Shown one piece after another: positions 47,018-60,400 of a DNA stretch of 64,000 bases. A program made the position numbers and the translations under genes. A model generated the notes under the pieces. The model made no database searches. It was not told the origin of the DNA and saw only the letters and a list, made by a program, of their open reading frames with translations. How positions within the stretch are numbered: the first letter of the stretch is position 1; each line of letters begins with the position of its first letter. The stretch is from Margaritifera margaritifera (taxonomy: Eukaryota; Mollusca; Bivalvia; Unionida; Margaritiferidae): the NCBI GenBank assembly GCA_029931535.1, contig JAQPZY010001490.1, forward strand, positions 866,001 through 930,000. Direction: 5' to 3'.

Positions 47018-48380
47018 ATGGCATCTAATGTTCAGAATTTCATTTCAAAACCTACCCAGGAGGGGTTAGAGTGCATGAGAAAGGATGAGTTGCTCGAGCT
47101 TGCCAGAAAATACAGTCTATCTGAGGCAAAAGTATCATTGACAAAACAGGAAATAAAGATTATTTTAATTCAGTATTTAGTAGGAAAGGGAATTTTTGAT
47201 AGCAGTGCTTTAAGTTTGAAGAGAAAGCCTGTATCTGGTTCTGACAGGAAATTAAGGGAATCAGAGTTAAAGAACCAGATGGATTTAGAATTGGCAAAGC
47301 TTCAGATTCAGAAAGAGAGAAAAAGAAGAGAGGCAGATGGAGAGAGAGAAAGAAGAGAGGCAGATACAGATGGAGAGAGAGAAAGAAGAGAGGCAGATGG
47401 AGAGAGAGAAAGAAGAGAGGCAGATGGAGAGAGAGAAAGAAGAGAGGCAGATACAAATGCCGAAAGAAGAGAGGCAAATACAAATGCAGATGCAAAGAGA
47501 AGAAAGGGAAATGCAATTTAAATTAAGAGAATTAGAACTGGCAAACAGAGCACACTCCACTCCTTTAAAAACAAGTTCAGGTTTTGATGTTACTAGATAT
47601 ATTAGGTTAGTACCCCCTTTTCAGGAAAAAGAAGTAGATAAATACTTTCTTCATTTCGAGAAAATAGCTGAAAACTTGAAATGGCCCAGAGAGCATTGGA
47701 CTTTGTTATTACAAAGTGTACTTATTGGCAAAGCTCGTGAAGTCTACACTTCACTGTCAGTACAACAAAGCACTGATTATGATGTGGTTAAGGAGTACAT
47801 CTTGAAAGCTTATGAGTTGGTACCAAAGGCATATCGACAAAGGTTTAGGAATTGTAGAAAAGAAACTGGACAAACTCATGTCGAATTTGCAAGGGATAAA
47901 GAACAACTATTTGATAGGTGGTGCTCAGCCAAGAAAGTTGATCAAGGTTATGATAACCTCCGACAGCTCGTATTAATTGAAGAGTTCAAGAGGTGCATCC
48001 ATAGTGATGTTAAAACCTATCTTGACGAGCAGAAAGTGGAAACTTTGGAAAATGCTGCTCGTATGGCTGATGATTATTCCTTGACTCACAAAATTTCATT
48101 TGGTAATAAATCGTCCACTCAGCAGTTTTCTGGTAAAAAAACATTTCAATCTCATTCGAGTACTTTCAAATTTCACAACAGCACAACTGTTAGGAATCAA
48201 ACATCTGATAAGACTGATCAGAAATCCTTATCTCTTCTTACGTGCACTTATTGTAAAAAGAAAGGGCACGTTATTTCTGATTGCTTCAAGTTGAAAAATA
48301 AGCAACAGAGAAAAGACAGAGCTTTTCCAAATGCTCTTATTTCTACGAACTACGAGGTCAAGGTCACGGTCTTGTATTGA
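47018..48380 (+). pseudogene. Gag polyprotein with SCAN-related capsid and zinc knuckle (one frame change)
   Basis: ATG 47018 opens the N-terminal part. A highly charged region of repeated M-E-R-E-K-E-E-R-Q units (27-bp DNA repeats, 47337-47450) follows. The frame changes upstream of it, most simply at the A5 run 47320-47324, because removing one A joins the N-terminus to the long frame that continues to 48380. The capsid part begins near 47580 with DVTRYIRLVPPFQEKEVDKY, then EHWTLLLQSVLIGKAREVY. This is the region from which, by published work on Gmr1-like elements, the vertebrate SCAN domain derives. A CCHC knuckle CTYCKKKGHVISDC lies at 48243-48284. Gag binds genomic RNA and assembles the particle. 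Pol starts in the next frame, overlapping by about 50 nt. Confidence 0.88.
47337..47450 (+). repeat. 27-bp in-frame tandem repeat in gag
   Basis: Four near-identical copies of a purine-rich unit encoding M-E-R-E-K-E-E-R-Q, with 6-bp ATACAG spacers after the first and last copies. It forms a charged probable coiled coil. Its open frames on the - strand are artefacts. Confidence 0.9.
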
Positions 48381-51300
48381 AAGCAATACATTTGTTGGGT
48401 CAAACAAACCCCAGTCTGATTCTATTTTGGAGGCTTATGAACCATTCATGTCAGAAGGTTCTATATCACTTATTGGTGATTCTGCCAAACCTATCCCAAT
48501 TAAAATATTAAGGGACACTGGAGCTTCTCAGAGTCTTTTATTATCAGGTACTTTGCCTTTGTCTGAGGAGTCTTCTTCAAGTGAAAGTGTTCTTGTTCAG
48601 GGAGTAGAGTGCGGCTTTGTAAATGTTCCTCTCCATTGTGTAAATTTGGCATCAGACTTAATTTCTGGACCTGTGACTGTTGGGGCAGTGACTTCTTTAC
48701 CCATAGAGGGTGTTCATTTATTACTAGGCAATGACCTAGCTGGAGATAAGGTTGTGGTTAATCCACTTGTAACTGACAAGCCTTGTTTGGATCAGAAAGT
48801 TGATCCTGTCGAAACTGAAATCCCTGATTTGTACCCTGCTTGTGCAGTTACTAGAGCTATGGCAAAAAGAGCTCTTGAGAGTGATGTTGATCAGGATATT
48901 ATTCCTTTAGCTGACGCATGTATTGGTCAGTTTTTTTATGAGGTCACTTTTTCCTCAGGTATTGATCAATCAAACGGTATTGATCACAGTGATCCTCTTT
49001 TGGCAACTCATTCTCTTTGTTCTAATCAGGAGGACAAACGACAATCCCTTGTCGTTGAACAGGAGCAAGATCCCGAGATATCTTGTTTGTTTCAGAGGGC
49101 TATTAGTGAAACTGAAGCCACACAAGTTCCAGTGTGTTACTTTGTGAAAAATGGGGTCCTTATGAGGAAATGGAGACCACCTGATGTACCCGCTGGTGAC
49201 GAGTGGTCAGTGAGCTATCAAATTGTTGTTCCTAAGTCATATCGACAGGAAATTCTTAATTTAGCCCATGAAACTCCTTTGACTGGTCATTTAGGAGTCC
49301 GTAAGACTTATCACAAGATCAAAAGTGATGTTTCTAAATACTGCAGATCTTGTCACACTTGTCAAATGGTAGGAAAACCCAATCAGAAGATACCTAAGGC
49401 TCATCTGCAACCTATTCCTGCATTTGATGAACCATTTAGTAGAATAATAGTAGACTGTGTTGGTCCTTTACCTAAAACCAAGTCAGGCAACCAATACTTG
49501 TTGACCATCATGTGTGCATCTACAAGATTTCCAGAGGCAATTCCTCTGAGAAATATAAAAACTAAAACTATTGTGAAAGCTTTGGTGAAGTTTTTTACAC
49601 TTGTTGGCCTTCCCAAATCTGTCCAGTCAGATCAAGGGTCAAATTTTATGTCTGGAATTTTCCAACAAGTTATGCATGAATTAGGCATCCAACAGTTTAA
49701 ATCTTCTGCCTATCACCCTGAAAGTCAAGGTGCTTTGGAAAGATTTCATCAAACTTTGAAGAATATGATTCGATCATATTGCTTTGATACAGAAAAGGAT
49801 TGGGATGAGGGTGTTCATTTGTTGTTGTTTGCTGTTAGGGAATCAGTTCAAGAGTCGTTGGGTTTTAGTCCCTTTGAACTAGTTTTTGGTCATACTGTCC
49901 GTGGACCATTGAAATTATTGAAAGAGAAACTTCTTTCAAATGAAGATTCAAAGATTAATCTTCTTGATTATGTTTCTGATTTCAAATACAAGTTGTCAAA
50001 GGCCTGTGAAGTAGCAAGAACTAATCTTCACAATACCCAGTCAAAAATGAAATTAAGGTATGACAGAAATTCACAGGAAAGGAGTTTTAAACCTGGTGAC
50101 AAAGTTCTGGCTCTCTTTCCCATACCTCAGAATCCTATTCAGGCTAAATTTTATGGTCCTTATACCGTTGAAAAGAAAGTAAATGACTTAAATTATATCA
50201 TTAACACTCTTGGGAGACGGAAACAGAAACAACTTTGTCATATAAATATGTTAAAGGAATATTTTGACAGAGATAGCCCAGCTAATTATTCAGTTAATTT
50301 AGTTGTACCTGTCCCACACAGTGAAGATATCAACGATGGAGTACAATCAGACTATAGTGACTCTGGTATAACCAATCTTCGGAATTCAGAAATATTGAAC
50401 AACCTAGACCAGAAACTTTCACATCTACAACAACAGGAAAGAAATGAACTAAAACAGCTATTACATGACTATGAGCACTTGTTTCCTGATGTTCCAACAC
50501 GAACAAGTAAAATTTATCATGACGTTGACATTGTAGATTCTGCGCCTGTGAAACAGCATCCTTATAGGATGAATCCTCTCAAACAGAACTATCTGAAGAA
50601 AGAAATTCAGTATCTACTGGAGAATGATTTCATAGAACCAAGTAAAAGTAACTGGAGTTCACCATGTATTCTTGTTCTCAAGCCAGATAATACATTCCGT
50701 ATGTGTACTGACTATAGAAAAGTCAACAGTGTCACCAAAACTGATTCATTTCCAATCCCAAGAATGGACGATTGCATTGATAAAATTGGAAATGCGGAAT
50801 ATGTCACCAAGTTTGACCTTTTAAAAGGATTCTGGCAAATTCCACTCACGGAAAGGGCAAAAGAAATTTCAACATTTGTAACTCCAGATGGACTTTATCA
50901 ATATAAAGTCATGCCGTTTGGAATGAAAAATTCACCTGCAACGTTTCAACGTCTGATGAACATGATAACATTTGGTCTTGATAATTGTGACGCTTATATC
51001 GATGACGTCATTATCTGCAACAACACCTGGGAAGATCATTTGGAAACCATTCGAAAATTCTTTGATCGACTCAGCGATGCGAATCTGACAATTAATTTGA
51101 GCAAAAGTGAGTTTTGCCATCCTTGTGTCACATTTTTTAGGACATATTGTGGGACAAGGTCAAGTTAAACCTATAGAAGCTAAGGTCAAAGCTATCTCTG
51201 AATTTCAAGTTCCAATTTGTAAAAAGCAACTGATGCGATTTCTAGGTATGGCTGGATATTATCGGAAATTTTGTTCCAATTTTTCCAAAATTGCTGAACC

Positions 51301-51800
51301 TTTGACAAGTTTATTGAGTAAGAAAACCAAATTTCATTGGTCTGACAAGTGTCAGGAATCTTTTGACAAGTTAAAGGCCAATGCTTAAGAATGCACCAGT
51401 TCTTTCTGCACCAAATTTCAGCCAATCATTTAAATTATCTGTTGATGCAAGTGATGTAGGGGTTGGTGGAGTATTGATTCAGGAAGACAAAAGTGGTGTG
51501 GATCACCCTGTGTGTTATTTTTCTAAAAAACTAAACAAGCACCAGAAAAATTATTCCACAATTGAGAAGGAATGTTTGGCTTTGATATTGGCTTTACAGC
51601 ATTTTGAAGTGTATGTTACCTCAGCTCTTTCTCCAATTATTGTGTACAGTGATCACAATCCCCTTACTTTCATCAACAAAATGAAAGATAAAAAACGGAG
51701 ATTGTTGAGATGGAGTTTGATATTGCAGGAATATAACATTGACATCAAACACATCAGGGGAAAAGACAATGTGATTGCAGATGCACTCTCACGTGCCTAG
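48331..51800 (+). pseudogene. Pol polyprotein: protease, integrase, RT, RNase H (two frame changes)
   Basis: The first frame is open to 51168 (945 codons). The aspartic protease has DTGAS at residues 62-66 (48514). The integrase zinc finger has H..H from about 49266 (GHLGVRKTYHK) and C-x-x-C (CRSCHTC) near 49342-49360. The integrase core has Asp in IIVDCVGPLP (49450s), Asp in SDQGSNF (49629) and Glu in GALERFH, with exactly 35 residues between the last two. RT follows (50540-51135) with KFDLLKGFWQI and the YIDD catalytic box near 50995. The frame then changes at the T6 run 51133-51138, and a second frame carries RFLGMAGYYRKF (51107-51388). The frame changes again near 51379, and RNase H (51381-51800) has SVDASD, IEKECLAL, YSDHNPL and DNVIADALSRA. 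Both changes are consistent with one extra base. Integrase upstream of RT is the key oddity for a Gypsy-type RT. Confidence 0.95.
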
Positions 51801-51930
51801 AAATCTAATATTGCTTGATGTAATTAAGTCCAGTATCATAAAACATGTTCTTATGTAATTTTGGTTATTATAGTATTAGATGTATATTCAAAAGAAAGCT
51901 TTATTATATAAATCTTTCTTTTTCTTTATG

Positions 51931-51938
51931 AGGGGAGG
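51931..51938 (+). promoter_or_regulatory. Polypurine tract
   Basis: AGGGGAGG lies immediately 5' of the right LTR, the standard position for plus-strand priming in LTR retrotransposons. Confidence 0.88.
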
Positions 51939-52692
51939 TGTTATGTATGATGTTTATATAATATTATAAATATTTTAGGAAATTATAAATGTTTCTTCAC
52001 TTTAATATTTGCTTAAATCTTAGTGTTTGTCAGGAAAAACATGTTTAACTAGTGTCCTTGAATTAGGTTGTTTTGATCAATATGTTTTCTCAATTTGAAG
52101 GTCAAGGTTGATTTTTGTTTACAAGTAAAAATTCCATTAAGATGACTCATATTCTAGAACATTCTGTCATGTGAAAAATCTTTATATATGCCATGTTTGG
52201 TGGACATTTATTCAGTTTTGACATTACCATCAGTCTTGTAAAGAGCTATTACAGTTGTGAAAATTCATTCCAAATTCTAAGAGAGGAATTATTTTAAATA
52301 TTCATTGGATTATAACAGTGCTCATAAACTTTGGATTTTGGATTTTTAATTGATGATTTTGGAATTTATGTGAACTTATATTCAGATATTTTGGAATATT
52401 TCATTTTGACATCAGCACATCAAAGATTACTAGTACATCAGGACTTTGGAGACCATTGGCACACAATAACATTCAAGGACACAGCCGTGAATTCGGAACA
52501 TTCTATATTTAGGACTTGTGATTAGAACAATCATTCTTATTGGATTATTAGGATTTCAAAACACATTACTGTAAGTGACTTTTCGATTTTTCATTTTAAT
52601 TATCTAGTAATAAATTGCTTGTTGATTTTTACTTGATTTGTTGGTTTCACTTTCTTTCTGTTACATATTTCTTAGACCATAGAGTCGTAACA
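51939..52692 (+). repeat. 3' long terminal repeat
   Basis: 754 bp, starting TGTTATGTATG and ending GTCGTAACA, followed by the target duplication CATT at 52693-52696. Confidence 0.97.
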
Positions 52693-52696
52693 CATT

Positions 52697-55600
52697 CTTA
52701 AAATGTCCTCTAATAAAATATAAACAGCAAAATTGCACCAATTGCTTTCCGTAAAAAAAGATAAATAAATAAACGCATCTAAATTTCATATTATCCATCA
52801 TTGTTAAATTGTCCGATTTAAATATCGAAACTTTACACAATTTGCTTCTGTAAGAACACATCAAACTGCATTATCCATCGCTGTTAAATCCCCTGATTTA
52901 TAAAGCGAACAGTATTCAATTTGCTATGGTTTGAAATGTTCGGACAATGTTTTCGGTAATTTTGATGTAAGTGCTTCATTAAATTGAGTTTTTGCATTTT
53001 CTCCGCATTCACATTTTACCTTTGTAATTTTTCCTCTTGGTGTAGATTCTGAACATCTCATCCATCCATATTTCTTTGTTCTCAAATAAGTCATGTGAGC
53101 CCCTTTGTCCATGACACTTTCTCTGAGTATTTGTAATAATCGCATACAAATAGTTCAGCAACGGCATTACTATCTGCTTGCTCTTTTGCACTTACCGTTT
53201 ATTTGTGAATTTCTTTTTTAATATTTTTCAATCTTCAACTGACTAGGAACTAAGGCAACAATGAGCAAGTGTATCTTAGTTACTTTTAGCGACTTTATGT
53301 TAGGACCTATTCATAATCTTTAGTGACGTTCAGATAGTTCCTATCTAAGTAGCTGTATTGACTTAGCTTTTGTCCCTAACAGAACTAGAAGATAATACAG
53401 AAACTAGTGATTATCGCTCTCGCACATCAAAGGATAAGCGGAATATATGATGACATGTCAAAAGCATACACGCTAACGTGATATATCAATTCAGCTCACG
53501 TAAAGCTTCAAAACCTGCAAGCACACAAGAAGCGGAAAGATAGCAAGAAAACATACAAGAACTAGAGCTGAAAAAACATAGTAGGAGAAAGTCTTGTCAA
53601 AGCAATATAAAAAACAACAAACAAACAACGAATAACAATTGAAAAAGCGTACAATCTTTTATCAAATGAATGAACATTTCAAGAGAAACAAAACTCAGAC
53701 ACTTTGTTTGACAAGCTACATTACATCAATGGAAGTTTAAACAATTTATTTATTGCAAGACAAGGAGTTAGAGTAAAACGGAAGACAAAATGGAACAAAT
53801 AAAAGAAATGGGGGAGGAAGTAGAAAGGAAGACCTAAAGCAGGGAAAGGTTTCCTTCGGAACATTGTCTATTTCAAACTATCGATGACTTGCTGGTATCG
53901 ATTACATCATATATAAAATAGAGACATGGTCAAACCAACCAACATTCTGCCCAGCACAGGCTTTGCCGTTACAAGACCGAATGGAGCACAAAGTACTGTT
54001 ACAAAACAAGAAAGTAAGCCAACTGTTCAACCACCAAACAACTATTACCTCTTTGATATGTTGTATCTTTTTTAATGCTCGTATGCTTTTGTACCCCTTT
54101 TCTCTCAATATACACCACGGTTAATGTATTGTATACGTTCGTTAATATGTTATTTCTTGTTACAGTTTGTTAACACAAGAGTTTAACTCCTTATCAAATT
54201 TGATTGCATAGTATATGGTGTCATAATATCTGAAACAATTGCAGTTATATTGATCCTACTATAAACGACGTAGATAGTTTGATGCAGACTATATATTATA
54301 GTTGTCAAGTATAATTAAATAGCTACAACTATTTTCCTATTTTTGTAAACATTTTCATAATTTTAGTATAGCAATGATTTTGTTTTGTAAACTCGGCTGA
54401 AAATATTGAATATCTTAAAGATGAGTTGGTAACAGCCAAGTGATAGACTTATATAATTAAATCAATCGATCAAACATTCTTTCAAACGCAAATCTAATAG
54501 TATAATACAATACCAAAGTCGAGAGAACCGACTTAAAAACGACACCATACACTATACTAAGATCTGTAAAACAGTACATACGGCACAACATATCTCTAAT
54601 AGGTAAATACTAAATCTGTTTTTTTTTTTTTCTTTTTCAATGTAAGTTTTAAATATAGCGTTTAATGATTTAAGATGTTGATGGTTTATTTCGGGACTTG
54701 TTAATTTTTAATGAATCTAATAAATATGAGTCATTTCATATTACGAGTTATTAATGTGTGAGTTTATGGGCCATTTGTTTTACTAGTGTCATACATTTAC
54801 TAGTGTAATGTATGACATCTGATTTTCTGTACCGCTGAAGTTTTAGCCTAAACGATTTATGAAAGAATTATGTTGCCATGGTAGACGTGAATCTGCGAAC
54901 TCTCGTTTTCTATATCATTTGCAATGAAATCAAAAGTTTGATTAACTATTTCAATATCTAGTCAATGATGTGACTTTTGACATTTATGGAAATAACTAAT
55001 ATCTTACCTGCATGAACAATGCAATTTAAGATGCAGAATGGTGATAGACGTTAATTTATTCATATATTTGCACAATAAGTACAAAACCATACAGGTACAC
55101 ATATATATTTATATATAGATTTATGTCAATAATTGTAAAAAGCATTTCGAGCAACACAATACATTTATTCTATATTATGATAGTCACTTCCAAGAGAATG
55201 ATTCACAAATTATGGAACAATTTCCTGGGAATAAATATGAAGCTTGTTAAAGGGACTACAATGAATACTGATTACAAATTATATGCATTTCATTAAACAC
55301 AAAGTACAATGATTGAAGTGATGTATAATGAAATGATGCGTGATGATGAAACACACTTTTATTATCTGATAAACCGTATTGTGCAATCAAAAATGCCATA
55401 AATGATGCAGAATTAATAACCTATACGTTTGATTTCACCTCGGTATAATGTACGTATAAAAACGCTAATTAAATTTGCAAAAAGTCAAGATTTTTCTCTT
55501 GTCACCATAAATTTGTATTGATATTACATGTTAAATAAACAAAATAATTATCGAGTTGTATATGTTCATGGTATATCAAATCCAAGTCCTGCCAAAAAAC

Positions 55601-56110
55601 AGTTGACTTTGATGATCTTAATATATTAATATGCATCTAAGCCTCCCTGAACTTAAGTGTACAAGTCCTTTGCTCTATTTAGTGACAGTCGGGACTCTAG
55701 CACAAAAGTGTTTACTAATACGCAATAAGCACAATATTGTGACCAATATTTAGATTTTATATATGTTCTCAAATGAAAGAGAAAGATGTAAAAGCGCCTA
55801 CTTATTATAGAAAGTAATAACGTAAGAGGGCACCAGGATACTCATCACACATACGTGCGTGTGTGCGTGCATTGTATTGAGAAGAAACTGAAAAATCACA
55901 CATCTGGAGATTTACAAATATCATTACTATTAATAACCTATATCTCAATGAAGTGATAGAGTTTGAATATGTAAAACTGTTCAGCTCATAATGATGTAAC
56001 TTGTGTTGCCTCCAAACGCATCACTTGTGGAAAAGTCTTTTGATATTTTATTTTATTTTAAACCTAAAATATTGCATGTGCTTTGGGTACAGTAGTGATA
56101 GCAAGCGCAT
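52697..56110. other. AT-rich non-coding sequence; weak coding remnant on the - strand
   Basis: Mostly uninformative. On the - strand at 52924-53191 two frames together read YGWMR..ST..GKITKV and CECGENAKTQFNEALTSKLPKTL. This looks like a fragment of a decayed gene, but I cannot name it. A T/C-rich run lies near 54620. No other feature is supported. Confidence 0.4.
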
Positions 56111-56400
56111 TTTTAAAAAAAAAATCAGGTAACAGAGATAATTATAGTTTATCTGGCAGATATCCCTATTATATCCAAACCTAATTATAATTATCTCGAG
56201 GTAACTATATATTTTTGTTAAATTCGCGGCAGGTATTTATGAATTATCTCAGACTAATTACTTTTAGGATAGGTAATGCCAATTAGATCCAAGCGATACT
56301 CACAGCAATTCAGGTAAAAAATAAATATCTCTGAAAATAACTTAGTTTATCTTCCAAGTATATATATATATCTGAAACCGACTTAGCTAATGAGGTCAGC
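56111..56400 (-). repeat. Diverged repeat, inverted relative to 58.4-59 kb
   Basis: Read on the - strand it gives GAGATAATTCATAAATACCTG and TATAATTAGGTTTGGATATA-type blocks. They match 58560-58590 (GAGGTAATTCATAGATACCTG) and 58650-58665 on the + strand in the same order. Confidence 0.6.
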
Positions 56401-56427
56401 CTTTATAAGTGCCGTATTATCAAGAAG

Positions 56428-56498
<71 letters not shown>
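56428..56498. repeat. (TA)n microsatellite
   Basis: About 35 TA dinucleotides, immediately left of the Penelope-like remnant. Confidence 0.95.
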
Positions 56499-56501
<3 letters not shown>

Positions 56502-56519
56502 TCATGGGCAAACTGGAAA

Positions 56520-57701
56520 GCAGACATTTAGACTCATTGCCGTATATTCTACTCTAGTGCCAAAGTTTCATTGACGAGACTGATATGAAGTGGCACCACG
56601 CAAAAGAGCTGGACGATTTTATTAATAAAGCGAACGAAGCCCATCATTGAATCAAGTTCAAGGTAGAAATATCAATTACAAACGACGTGTTTTGGGATAC
56701 AAGAATAAAATCATTGAAAATAAACTCCAAATGGATGTTTAGTCCAAACCAACAAACATCGATACTTGCTCCCATTCAGCTGCGAACCAAAAGATTGCAT
56801 TCAAGAAAATACATTTTAGCTAGGCACTAACAGTGAGAAGGATGTGCTCTGACAAAGAGACATTAAAAACAAAAACAAAAGCAAAAACAAAAACAAAAAA
56901 CGATCTAAAGAATTGTCTCAACACCTGGTCGAGCAGAACTGTGACATACAAATTGCTGACCATGCGATAGAAAAGGCGACAATGAAAAATCGGGACGATC
57001 TTTTTACAGTACAAAACACGGGAAACAATTTGAAAAATTACCATTCGTCCTGGCTTTCCGTCCAGATTGCCCTCCAGTGGGAAAATCACTGAGCAAGACT
57101 GATCTACCATTTAGTCATCTGAAACCCAAAACAAATCTTTTTGTTTCCAAATAAACTAGTCATAGTGTACCGCAGACCAAACGATCCAAGAGACATCCTA
57201 GCCAGAGCAAAAATAAGTGCCCGCACAAACCAAACATCCTAAACGTGTGGGGATGAAAAAAGCAAGACACGGCAAAACATGATTAAAACTAATGATTTCT
57301 TCAGCATAGTCACGAACGAAGAACTCCGTATTCACAGCAGCTTCAACACGTGCAAACACAAAATGTTATATATTTAATAACATGCAAAATTTGGTCAATC
57401 CAGCATGTGGGGAGACTGTAAGCTAAACAGGAGAATAAATCTACATAGATCCGACTGGCAAACCAAACATTTGCTAAAACCGCGTTGCGAAACACTTTTC
57501 TTCCCTGACCACCATTTCAAGAACATTATCCTGGCGGGAATATACCACAGTCAAAATTGGAACCTCGAAACTAGAAGTGCAATGGAAACTGTCTGGATTC
57601 GCCACTTCAAAACTCTCAGACCAGGAATCCTGAATAAAGAGGAAAAGAAACCCGTTTCCCTTTTCATGCTTACATTTGTTTGGAAGAGTTTACCTTTATA
57701 G
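56520..57701 (+). pseudogene. Penelope-like element remnant: RT C-terminus and GIY-YIG endonuclease
   Basis: Text at 56585-56720 reads MKWHHAKELDDFINKANEAHH..IKFKVEIS and VFWDTRI, the region after the catalytic box in Penelope-like RTs (ELDDFI..N...H..IKF...S....FLDT). At about 57030-57180 come LPFVLAFRPDCPPVGK and further linker. At 57364-57420 NVIYLITCK...S-I-Q-H-V-G is the GIY-YIG core (here VIYLI and HVG). The last 98-codon frame (57405-57701) carries RINLHRSDWQTKH, a C..H-type finger region, and WNLETRSAMETVWIRHFKTLRPGIL, the conserved C-terminal block with the catalytic Glu. Multiple stops and a (CAAAAA)n stretch near 56868-56898 break it. (TA)n tracts lie on both sides. Confidence 0.75.
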
Positions 57702-58391
<690 letters not shown>

Positions 58392-58399
58392 GACAGACA

Positions 58400-58990
58400 T
58401 ACCGACATCTGCAGATAATGCGAATTACAAATAGGTAATATCTAGATAAATTAGCTTTATCTGATGTAACTATATATTACATGACTTGGGGGTGGGTGGG
58501 TGTTAAGGTTTGGTTCAACCCTAATTAGCATTGCCTTTACTTAAACATAATTTATCTGAGGTAATTCATAGATACCTGAAGCGAAATTCACAAAACTTCA
58601 GCTAAGACATAACTACCTGCAGATAAAGCGAATTAGTATCCGATAGTATAATTAGGTTTATATGCCATATATCTCTGTGTTACTTGAATTGTTGTGAATT
58701 TCGTGAGCCATACTTAGCATTTGCGTAAGGTAATGCAAAATCTCAGAGAAAGGTTAATAAATTCGTATTACCTGCCAATGCTTATTATCAGCAGATGATG
58801 CGAATTATACTCAGTAATATATAGAGACCTGACAGATAAACTAGGTTTGTCTGAAATAACTCTGTATTACCTGACTTTTTTAATCACGCCAGCCGTATTT
58901 GGTATTTGCATCGGGGGATGCAAGTTGTCATGAAAATAAAGATAAATTTGCATTATCTGCCAATATTAGTTATCTGCAGTTTATGCTAAA
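58400..58990 (+). repeat. Diverged tandem repeat, period about 180-205 bp
   Basis: A block like CTGCAGATAATGCGAATTA...TAACTCTGTATTACCTGA recurs from about 58410, 58615, 58788 and 58972, with much divergence. The same unit occurs inverted at 56111-56400, on the other side of the Penelope-like remnant. Confidence 0.6.
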
Positions 58991-60196
58991 TAGGTCCACG
59001 CATTATAGGCATACTTGCCATACAAATTACGTTCACTAAGGTAACTATATTACCGCGACCAGACGTAACCATGGTGAAAACATAATAACGCGCAGGACAA
59101 GATTTATCACACCTGGTGAAGCGATGTAATATCCCCGGCGAAATGTAAAAATCGCCGCGTGACAACTTCGAAAGGTAAGATTTTCTATTTCTATACGAGC
59201 ACTTTAAGAAAAATAAAATACACTGCAGAACACTGGAATTCTTCAGGATCTGAAACATCCAACAATAGATTCCGTACCTTAACTGGTATTTTAAATCACG
59301 TCAGCACAATATATCTACATCAATCCAAAAGTAGACAAGATCTGTCATTTTCACGTATTTCTTCCAATTAATTTTATCAGTGAATTAAATTGACTATGTA
59401 CTGATGTCTCAGGTTGAAACTTATACTGTAGAATCACTTTTGTCAGCTAAGTAACGGATTTTAAATGAGAAACTTATTCGCAACAATCGGTGAAAAGGAT
59501 ATTATAATCTGTTTATTATGATGAACCTCGCATCGTTTATTATAATAAGACAATAGTAAAAAATTAATAATAAACTGGGAGTCAATGTCCAGTCCATCAT
59601 TTATTAATGTTTCAGGTCATATTTTTGCACGAAATGCTGATGTTAACAAAAACACAAGATGATTATTCAAGAGACAATGTACAAATGAAAGCTTGATCCC
59701 GATGGCTTAAGATTTATTCCATTATTTCATTGAATTGATTCAATCAGGAAAGCTGATGTTCTTTAGTTTCCCAGTTTTAAAAAGTATTTATTAAGTGTAC
59801 TCTCGACACGTACTTTGCTTTCAATTTTATATTTGTCCTTGCTGACCTCAAAAAAAAAGAAAGAAAAAAGAAATAACAAATACAAATTAAACTGGTGTAA
59901 TAAAGCATTATTAAGATGCGACATTGTTGAAGGACAAGACAGTATTAATCAATGAAGATATCTAAACCACAGTAATTATACCGTTTATTATCATCCTTTT
60001 TAAACCGTGACGATATTAGTAGCTCTTTACCAGGGAAACATATACAATGTAACTAAACATCGATCATGAGGACAATAGTGGAAGTTTTGGAAGTATTTAT
60101 TGAAGATTATTCCAAAGTTTGGCACATTCTCAATAGGTCAAATGTAGATAAGGAAGACCTTCAAAGTCATTTTCCTTAAAATAATTTAATACGCTT
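58991..60196. other. AT-rich non-coding sequence, nothing seen
   Basis: No gene or recognisable repeat on either strand. A purine-rich run lies near 59845-59875. Confidence 0.5.
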
Positions 60197-60400
60197 TTTT
60201 TTTTTTTTTTTTTTTTGTTTGTTTAGGCTTTTAATGACACATTAACATAGGTAAGGTTATAACGTGAGACGGCAATAAAAGCAAGATGGCCTACCCAAGG
60301 ACACAATTACCACAGCAGACGACCTAGGCTGATCTGAGCAGGATTCGAACACCCGACAATTCAGATTCACTACCAGTGTGTACTTTTCAAATAAGAAGAA
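60197..60400 (-). mobile_element. tRNA-derived SINE
   Basis: Read on the - strand, a tRNA-like head has an A-box-like TGGTAGTGAATCTG and a B-box-like GTGTTCGAATCC near 60340-60385. It is followed by TGTGTCCTTGGGTAGGCCAT, which resembles the conserved TGTCCTTGGGCAAG block shared by many SINE and LINE bodies. It ends in a poly-A tail, seen as a T run at about 60197-60217. The order head, body, tail is as expected for a SINE. Target duplications were not identified. Confidence 0.68.

Larger units (their letters stand above)
46092..52692 (+). mobile_element. Gmr1-type Ty3/Gypsy LTR retrotransposon, 6.6 kb
   Basis: Two 754-bp LTRs (46092-46845, 51939-52692) begin TGTTA and end TAACA. They differ at about six positions (0.8%), so insertion is recent. 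CATT flanks both sides (46088-46091, 52693-52696), a 4-bp target duplication. A primer site lies 5 bp inside the left LTR, and a purine tract AGGGGAGG at 51931-51938 directly precedes the right LTR. Inside are gag (47018-48380) and pol (48331-51800). Pol has the order protease, integrase, reverse transcriptase, RNase H. That is Copia-like order in a Gypsy-type element, the established feature of the Gmr1 clade first found in fish. The coding region has four frame changes, so this copy is probably not autonomous unless they are consensus errors. Confidence 0.96.

Noticed and set aside
47160..47560. Ser/Leu-rich ORFs on the - strand over gag
   Set aside because: They are shadows of the 27-bp purine-rich repeat in gag.
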